Of a stretch of 6,409 nt of DNA, positions 1-3,828 are shown one piece after another. How positions within the stretch are numbered: the stretch's first letter is position 1; each line of letters opens with the position of its first letter. The notes beneath the pieces are model-generated. The model saw only the letters and a program-made list of their open reading frames with translations, did not search any database and was not told the DNA's origin. The stretch is from Acidimicrobiaceae bacterium (GTDB lineage Bacteria > Actinomycetota > Acidimicrobiia > Acidimicrobiales > UBA8190). The position numbers and the translations under genes were made by a program. The stretch spans positions 1 through 6,409 of the forward strand of contig PKWD01000122.1 of assembly GCA_003131945.1 (NCBI GenBank), read 5' to 3'.

Positions 1-1682
1 GCGCTGGTGGCGTCGTCGAGCACGAGGATGGGCGGATTGACGAGAAGCGTCCGGGCGATGGCGATCCGCTGGCGCTGCCCACCCGAGAGCGTGTAGCCCC
101 TCTCGCCCACCACCGTCTCGTAGCCCTCGGGCAGATCGCCGATGAACTCGTCCGCCCCCGCCGCACGCGCCGCTGCTTCGATCTCCTCCAGGCTGGCCGT
201 CGGGCGTCCGTAGGAGATGTTGTCCCGGATGGAGATCGAGAACAGGAACGGCTCATCGAGCACGATCCCGATGTGCGAGCGCAGGCTGGCCAGGGTCAGG
301 GACCGCACGTCGTGGCCGTCGACTTCCACCGCGCCGTCGGTCACGTCGTAGAAACGGGTGAGCAGTCGGGCCACGGTGGACTTCCCCACCCCGGTCCGGC
401 CCACCAGGGCCACCGTCTCCCCCGGACTGAGGTGGAGATTGAAGTCCGACAGGACGAGCGGTGCGTCGTCACCGCCGTAGGCGAAGTCGACCGAGGCGAA
501 ATTCACGTCGCCCTCGCAGTGGACGAGGTCGACGGCTCCCGGCCTGTCCACGATGGTCGGCTTCTCGTCCAGGATCTCGTAGATCCGGTCGGCCGACGCC
601 GCCGCCCGTTGCCCCATCATGATGATCATCCCGAGCATCATGAAGGGCGCCTGCATCATCAACAGGTACGAGTAGAAGGCCACGATGGAACCGAGCTGGA
701 GCTGCCCGTGGATCACCATGTACCCGCTCACCAGCAGCACCAGGGCCAAACCCACCTGGGGCAGGTTCTGGATGGTGGGAGTCCACCGGGCCCGCAGGTC
801 AGCGTCCTTCACGTACCCCCACTGGACCTTGGTGGCCGCTTTCGACAGGGACCTCAGCTGATGCTGCTCGGCGGCGAAGGACTTCACCACCCTGACCCCG
901 TTGATGTTTTCGTCGACGATCGTGGCCACTTCGGCCAACCGGGCCTGGATGATCCAGGACACCGGGAACATGGACTTCCGCATGCGCGCCCCCGTGAGGT
1001 ACACGAACGGCATCGTGAGCATGGACACGAAAGCCAGCGGCACGTTGATCCACAGCATGAAGCCGAAGGCCACCAGCGCGATGCTGCACTGCACCAGGAT
1101 CATCGGAGCGAAGGTCATATACATCTGCACCGACCGGATGTCGGAGTTGGCCCGGCTGATGAGCTGTCCCGATTGCACCCGGTCGTAGAACGGGAACGAC
1201 ATCTTGGTCAGGTGCTCGTAGATGATGTTCCGCAGATCGAATTCGATGTTGTAGGCCGTCTTGAACAGGTACAGCCGCGAGAAGTAGCCGGCCACCACGC
1301 CGGCCACGGCCAACCCCACGATCCACCACACGTAGAGCGACAGCGCCACGTGGTGGTGCACGATCAGCTGGTGGGTCACCGGGTTGCGGACCTTCGGATA
1401 GACGGCGATCGAGTTGTCGATGGCCTCCATCAGGAGCTTGGGGATCTGCACCTGCAGGACCAGTCCCACGAATGACAGCGCCAACGACCAGATGAAGATC
1501 TTCTGGTGCGACCGCAGAATGGGCATGGCCCGGGCCAGCCATTTCTTGCTGCGGTCGGGGTCGATCGTCGCCTGCGGCGCGTCGTAGAGCGCCGGCTCGG
1601 GTCCGGGGACGAAGCGCTGGTCGGTGTCGTCGGTGTCCGGGCTGTGCTGTCGGCGGCCCGTCAGGCCGGGGAGAGTCTTCAT
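1..1682 (-). CDS. ABC exporter subunit, fused membrane and ATPase domains (3' end cut off by window edge)
   Basis: 560 complete codons are visible; the C-terminus lies beyond position 1. A charged N-tail (1-60) is followed by about six membrane helices (roughly 62-82, 113-135, 188-211, 213-232, 308-328, 333-356), then an ATPase domain. ATPase motifs are A-loop Tyr402, Walker A GRTGVGKST (428-436), X-loop VGERG (525-529), signature LSGGQ (532-536) and Walker B ILVLDD (552-557). This is the type I exporter (MsbA/BmrA-like, ABCB-type) architecture in the plasma membrane; substrate unknown, probably a drug or lipid-like compound. Two key residues deviate: the Q-loop glutamine is Asp476 and the catalytic glutamate is Asp557. 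That combination with an intact LSGGQ fits the degenerate half of a heterodimer, whose partner may be the next gene beyond the edge. The ATG overlaps the MarR stop codon (ATGA), so translation is probably coupled. No strong SD precedes it. Confidence 0.93.
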   Translation of the reverse strand, partial: MKTLPGLTGRRQHSPDTDDTDQRFVPGPEPALYDAPQATIDPDRSKKWLARAMPILRSHQKIFIWSLALSFVGLVLQVQIPKLLMEAIDNSIAVYPKVRNPVTHQLIVHHHVALSLYVWWIVGLAVAGVVAGYFSRLYLFKTAYNIEFDLRNIIYEHLTKMSFPFYDRVQSGQLISRANSDIRSVQMYMTFAPMILVQCSIALVAFGFMLWINVPLAFVSMLTMPFVYLTGARMRKSMFPVSWIIQARLAEVATIVDENINGVRVVKSFAAEQHQLRSLSKAATKVQWGYVKDADLRARWTPTIQNLPQVGLALVLLVSGYMVIHGQLQLGSIVAFYSYLLMMQAPFMMLGMIIMMGQRAAASADRIYEILDEKPTIVDRPGAVDLVHCEGDVNFASVDFAYGGDDAPLVLSDFNLHLSPGETVALVGRTGVGKSTVARLLTRFYDVTDGAVEVDGHDVRSLTLASLRSHIGIVLDEPFLFSISIRDNISYGRPTASLEEIEAAARAAGADEFIGDLPEGYETVVGERGYTLSGGQRQRIAIARTLLVNPPILVLDDATS

Positions 1683-2239
1683 TTCGGTACCGCCGTGTCG
1701 TTCTTCGTCGTGGCGTTCTTCGTGGTGGCGTCCTTCGTCGTGCCGTTCCCGGTCGTGCTGCTCGGAGTCGTGTGGTGATAGGCGGCCATGGCATCGCGCC
1801 AGAGGGCGAGGCCCTCGAGGGCGCGCGCCGTGAGCTCGTCGCTCTCGAGGCTCCCGGCGATACCGGCCAGTCGAGAGTCGACCGCCTCGTTGGCCGTGTC
1901 GAGCAGTTTCTCACCCTTGGTCGTGAGCACGTGCGCCACCCGCCGGCGGTCGTCCTCGGCGTGCCGACGCTCGACCAGCCCCCGGCTCACCAGTCCGTCG
2001 ACCACCGCCGTGATGCTCGGAGGGCGCACGGCCAGTCTCTCGGCCAGTGCCGACGACACCGCCGACCCTTCGGTCAAAAGCCCGAGGATCCGGTACTGAG
2101 GCAGCGAAAGGTCCGCCGAGACGAGGGCCAGCTCGACCTGCTTGGCCAGCCACGCCGCCGTCCGGCCGATGGCCGCCGGAGCCGCCTCCGCCAGGGTTCC
2201 GGGCGCGGAGTTCGAGAGGATATGTCGTTCGGAGGTCAC
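1679..2239 (-). CDS. MarR-family transcriptional repressor of the adjacent ABC exporter
   Basis: 186 residues from a GTG start. Residues 28-135 form a MarR winged helix-turn-helix: the first helices and LPQYRILGLL (46-55), the helix-turn-helix with recognition helix around PPSITAVVDGLVSRGLV (73-89), and the wing with the family DDRRR motif (96-100) followed by VAHVLT. Proteins of this family bind palindromic operators as dimers and are released by small ligands. There is no cysteine, so an OhrR-type thiol switch is unlikely. It overlaps the exporter gene by 4 bases, the usual arrangement of a local efflux regulator. The start was chosen because a TAnnnT box ends 6 nt upstream and an operator-like palindrome covers that box; no SD is present, so the mRNA is probably leaderless and autoregulated. 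The C-terminal 30 residues are an unusual Thr/Lys/Asn-rich repetitive tail absent from typical MarR proteins of about 140-160 residues. Confidence 0.92.
   Translation of the reverse strand: MTSERHILSNSAPGTLAEAAPAAIGRTAAWLAKQVELALVSADLSLPQYRILGLLTEGSAVSSALAERLAVRPPSITAVVDGLVSRGLVERRHAEDDRRRVAHVLTTKGEKLLDTANEAVDSRLAGIAGSLESDELTARALEGLALWRDAMAAYHHTTPSSTTGNGTTKDATTKNATTKNDTAVPK
1700..1744 (-). repeat. Three imperfect 15-bp tandem repeats encoding the MarR tail
   Basis: Read on the minus strand, three 15-bp units encode GTTKD, ATTKN and ATTKN (residues 166-180). Units differ at a few positions and keep the reading frame. A more diverged fourth unit follows (DTAVP). The array extends the regulator by about 30 residues beyond its fold and ends at the exporter start codon. 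Confidence 0.8.
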
Positions 2240-2242
2240 ACT

Positions 2243-2257
2243 ATTAGGCTATCTAAT
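2243..2257. promoter_or_regulatory. Putative MarR operator palindrome
   Basis: On the minus strand ATTAG-ATAGC-CTAAT is a perfect 5-bp inverted repeat around a 5-bp spacer, AT-rich within a GC-rich background. It ends 3 bp before the MarR start codon and covers the predicted -10 box. Position, size and symmetry fit a MarR dimer site mediating autorepression of the regulator-exporter operon. Binding is inferred, not shown. Confidence 0.65.
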
Positions 2258-2274
2258 GAATCGAGCGGCCCGAA
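2246..2274 (-). promoter_or_regulatory. Predicted leaderless promoter of the MarR-ABC operon
   Basis: A -10-like TAGCCT (2251-2246) is separated by 17 bp from a weak -35-like TTCGGG (2274-2269). The -10 box ends 6 nt before the GTG start, so transcription would begin at or next to the start codon. No SD is found upstream of the GTG, which supports a leaderless message. Confidence 0.5.
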
Positions 2275-2560
2275 CGCGACCTCGCCACCGTGGCGGCGGA
2301 GCCTGCGCGCGGGCGTCTTGGCATCTCGACCCGGTCCCGACCCCCCGCCCGCAGTCACCGGGCGGCCCTTCGAAGCCCCTGCGAGGACTTGCTTGGCCGG
2401 ATCCTGGCCCTTCGGCTCCTCTCCGATGCCCGAAAGGCCAGTCGAGAATCGGGGCGAACGGGCTCCGAGGGCGTTCGCGCCGTGGGTGGGGGGCTCCTCG
2501 GGGCCGTCTTCCCAGGTCCGGGGCCGACTCCCGAAATGGTGCCTGGAAGAACCCCGCGTA
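2262..2560. other. Intergenic stretch with no convincing gene; one hairpin
   Basis: Open frames here are arginine/proline-rich on both strands, lack family motifs and have no ribosome binding site, so I call none. The only structure seen is an inverted repeat at 2404-2415 and 2430-2441 (12-bp arms with one internal mismatch, 14-nt loop). It has no T-run, and its role is unknown. Confidence 0.5.
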
Positions 2561-2570
2561 TGGATACGAT
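2542..2570 (+). promoter_or_regulatory. Predicted promoter of the SD-hairpin RNA element
   Basis: A good actinobacterial -10 box, TACGAT (2565-2570), lies 12 nt before the exceptional SD sequence, so an RNA starting near 2577 would have a leader of only about 5 nt before it. The corresponding -35 position (CCTGGA, 17-bp spacer) is weak. Confidence 0.4.
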
Positions 2571-2576
2571 GGTCGG

Positions 2577-2766
2577 ACCAGAGAAAGGAGGTGGTCCAAC
2601 TGAGCAGTCATAAACCCGGGACCCTGGAGGTGGCTGGCCGCTGAGGCGGCTCGCTGGACCACCTGGCGAATCCCAGCCAGTTACCCGCTGAACGATCTAG
2701 TCCGGGAAGTAGTCCCACTCGGCGTTGTACGGAGAGTTCAGTGCCTTTTTTCCAGCAACATCTAAC
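2577..2766 (+). ncRNA. Candidate structured leader RNA with extended SD and anti-SD-mimic arm
   Basis: From 2582 to 2597 the sequence AGAAAGGAGGTGGTCC can pair along all 16 nt with the universal 3' tail of 16S rRNA (GGAUCACCUCCUUUCU) with one G-U pair; ordinary SDs pair over 4-9 nt. Part of it, 2589-2598, is perfectly complementary (10 bp) to 2655-2664. The stretch 2653-2664, GCTGGACCACCT, differs from the 16S tail GCUGGAUCACCU at one base, and that change (C2659) pairs with the one base (G2594) where the SD departs from perfect 16S complementarity. A second SD-like GGAGGTGG lies at 2626-2633 and could compete for the same arm. A GCCGC-TGAG-GCGGC hairpin (2637-2650) and a TGGCTGG/CCAGCCA pairing (2631-2637 with 2673-2679) are also possible. 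A T6 run occurs at 2746-2751 and a strong hairpin at 2767-2800. It could instead be the leader of an unrecognised small gene. Confidence 0.45.
2600..2644 (+). CDS. Possible 14-codon ORF with CTG start after the extended SD
   Basis: CTG at 2600 lies 8 nt after the GGAGG core, the right distance for initiation, and opens a frame encoding MSSHKPGTLEVAGR before TGA at 2642. CTG is a rare start; GTG at 2591 in the same frame overlaps the SD and is unlikely. The stop lies 10 nt before the arm that pairs with the SD, so a ribosome terminating here would cover and open that hairpin, the geometry of a regulatory leader peptide. The +1 frame is open from 2604 to its stop at 2760-2762 without an ATG or GTG. 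No homologue is recognised. The case rests on the SD and spacing only. Confidence 0.3.
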   Translation: MSSHKPGTLEVAGR

Positions 2767-2800
2767 CGCCGAGGGGCGCCTTCCGGGGCGCCCCTCGGCG
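2767..2800. terminator. Strong bidirectional hairpin terminator
   Basis: Perfect 14-bp GC-rich arms (2767-2780 and 2787-2800) enclose a 6-nt loop. The hairpin sits 10 bp past the stop of the 59-codon minus-strand gene and at the end of the plus-strand RNA element. There is no U-tract on either exit side, as is common for terminators of high-GC actinobacteria. Its position between two converging units suggests it stops both. Confidence 0.75.
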
Positions 2801-2810
2801 CGTCCGGGCG

Positions 2811-2990
2811 TCAATCTCCCTCCACCGGTAGAAGCAACTTGAGTGCGTCGCGCAGCCCCCGGAGCCGCCCTTCGGCCTCCTGCAGTTCGGCGATCAGGGC
2901 CACGGCGTCCTCCCGGTCCAGCGCCAGGGAGCCCGGGGGCAACATGACGAGGGAGCGACGCCAGTTCTCCAGCTCGTAGAAGCGGTCCAT
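2811..2990 (-). CDS. Small 59-residue protein, predicted SOS-induced; family not recognised
   Basis: The frame has about 86% G or C at third codon positions, strong coding evidence for so short a gene. The protein starts MDRFYELENWRRS, continues with LPPGSLALDRED (18-29), and from about 25 to 54 is predicted helical and amphipathic, with an ELQEAEGRLRGLRD segment that could form a coiled coil. No membrane segment, signal peptide or cysteine is seen, so it is probably cytoplasmic. ATG at 2990 was chosen because the coding signature begins there and a TAnnnT box ends 8 nt upstream with no SD; the frame is open further upstream but non-coding in composition. A LexA-type box ends 5 bp before the ATG, and a strong hairpin terminator follows, so it appears monocistronic. 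DNA-damage genes of this size in other bacteria are often division inhibitors (SulA, SidA, YneA), but this has no resemblance I can see to those. Function unknown. Confidence 0.8.
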   Translation of the reverse strand: MDRFYELENWRRSLVMLPPGSLALDREDAVALIAELQEAEGRLRGLRDALKLLLPVEGD

Positions 2991-2995
2991 GGATG

Positions 2996-3011
2996 TCGAA
3001 CATACGTTCGT
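2996..3011. promoter_or_regulatory. LexA-binding SOS box
   Basis: TCGAACATACGTTCGT matches the actinobacterial SOS consensus TCGAAC-N4-GTTCGA at 11 of its 12 defined positions, and its CGAAC-RNRY-GTTCG core is complete. It covers the -10 box of the 59-codon gene, exactly where LexA would block transcription. The divergent plus-strand gene starts 158 bp away with its own promoter-like box, so the small gene is the likely target. Confidence 0.82.
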
Positions 3012-3027
3012 AACCGTCCCCGCGCAA
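2999..3027 (-). promoter_or_regulatory. Promoter of the 59-codon gene, overlapped by the SOS box
   Basis: A -35-like TTGCGC (3027-3022), a 17-bp spacer and a -10 TATGTT (3004-2999) end 8 nt before the ATG. Transcription would start at or within a base or two of the start codon, giving a leaderless mRNA. The -10 lies wholly inside the LexA palindrome. Confidence 0.65.
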
Positions 3028-3156
3028 CCCCTTGCCATCGACCCTGGTCCCGGCCCATCGGCGGCTCCGGAGGGACGCCCGGGGCCGCTCATCTTCTCGG
3101 GCCCAGGCACGCCGTCTGGATCGACGGGAGGGCACGATGAGTGAGAGGTCCCTCGG

Positions 3157-3162
3157 TAACCT
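3157..3162 (+). promoter_or_regulatory. Predicted -10 box of the DsbA-like gene (leaderless)
   Basis: TAACCT ends 6 nt before the ATG at 3169, and no SD lies in between or just upstream. No convincing -35 is seen at 16-18 bp, and no SigH/SigR-type GGAAT...GTT pair is found, although the mycobacterial relative Rv2466c is SigH-controlled. Confidence 0.4.
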
Positions 3163-3168
3163 GATGAC

Positions 3169-3807
3169 ATGACCGGCGTCGAGTTCTTCGTGGATCCCAG
3201 CCGCCCGTGGGCGTGGATCACGTCCCGGTGGCTGAAGGAGGTGGCACCGGAACGGGACCTGGTCCTCACCTGGCGGTCCTACTGCCTCGAGATCCGCGAC
3301 GATTACGGCGTCGCCCCCACCGTGCCGGAGAAGCTGCGCGACGTCGTCATCGCCGCCCACGTCTTGTCGCACCGGATGCTCCGGGTCTTCGAGGCGGCCC
3401 GGGCCGAGTCCGGTGAAGAGGCCGTCGATGCGCTCTACACCCAGTGGGGCCGCCGGTTCTTCGCGCCCGGCACGGCGCATGACGACACCCTCCTGTCGAC
3501 TTGTCTGGCTGAGTGTGACCTCGATCCCGATCTCGTCCTTGCCGTCGACGACGACAAATGGGACACCCCCATCGTTGACGCCATGGAGGTCGCCTACGCC
3601 TTCGGGGGCCCGAAGACCCAGACCCCGACGATCGTGGTCGACGCCGACCCGCGCTACGGCTTCAAGGGACCGGTCATGGCGCCGGCGCCGACGGGCGATG
3701 CTGCGGTGCGACTGTGGGACGCCATTGTGGTCCTGGCCCAGCAGCCCGGGTTCTTCGAGATCACGCGGGCGCGGGCCAATGCTCCCCGGCCGCCCGCGTT
3801 CACCTGA
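3169..3807 (+). CDS. DsbA-like thioredoxin-fold protein of the Rv2466c (mycothiol-dependent nitroreductase) family, CxxC lost
   Basis: 212 residues, close to the length of Mycobacterium tuberculosis Rv2466c. Family landmarks in order: an N-terminal strand then DPSRPWAWITSRWL (9-22), a central helical insertion with ALYTQWGRRFF (88-98), the cis-proline motif TPTI (152-155), an FKGPV element near 165-169, and an LWDAIVVLAQQPGFFEITR tail typical of the family. The canonical enzyme has CPWC where this protein has R12-P13-W14-A15, so both redox cysteines are missing. Cysteines remain at 39, 112 and 116. No signal peptide is seen, so it is cytoplasmic. Rv2466c uses mycothiol to reduce substrates; this copy cannot use the standard thiol mechanism and may be a binding or glutathione-transferase-like variant. 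The ATG was chosen because the TAnnnT box precedes it and the family fold begins at once. It converges on the next gene with a 21-bp gap. Confidence 0.85.
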   Translation: MTGVEFFVDPSRPWAWITSRWLKEVAPERDLVLTWRSYCLEIRDDYGVAPTVPEKLRDVVIAAHVLSHRMLRVFEAARAESGEEAVDALYTQWGRRFFAPGTAHDDTLLSTCLAECDLDPDLVLAVDDDKWDTPIVDAMEVAYAFGGPKTQTPTIVVDADPRYGFKGPVMAPAPTGDAAVRLWDAIVVLAQQPGFFEITRARANAPRPPAFT

Positions 3808-3828
3808 CCGCAGCGGGACTGTCCGATC

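Noticed and set aside
273..1475. 400-codon open frame on the plus strand
   Set aside because: It is the antisense shadow of the ABC exporter; the product is His/Asp/Arg-rich with no motif, while the minus strand carries all exporter motifs.
2243..2257. DtxR/IdeR iron box
   Set aside because: It shares only TTAGG and CTAA with the 19-bp iron box and is shorter; its place at a MarR start fits a MarR operator better.
2582..2664. Fragment of a 16S rRNA gene or its antisense
   Set aside because: Similarity is confined to short arms on both strands that pair with each other; flanking sequence does not resemble 16S rRNA.
2716..2751. Rho-independent terminator ending in the T6 run
   Set aside because: The only pairings upstream of the T-run are 4-bp arms with a large loop; the hairpin at 2767-2800 is far stronger.
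3012..3168. SigH/SigR-type promoter upstream of the DsbA-like gene
   Set aside because: No GGAAT and GTT pair with 18-19 bp spacing was found, although the mycobacterial relative has one.
2811..3269. 152-codon version of the SOS-controlled gene
   Set aside because: The upstream 93 codons run through the SOS box and promoter and into the DsbA-like gene, with non-coding composition; the coding signature begins at ATG 2990.
2608..3480. 290-codon minus-strand frame across the intergenic region and the DsbA-like gene
   Set aside because: It covers the terminator, the 59-codon gene and the DsbA-like gene in wrong frames and has no family signature.
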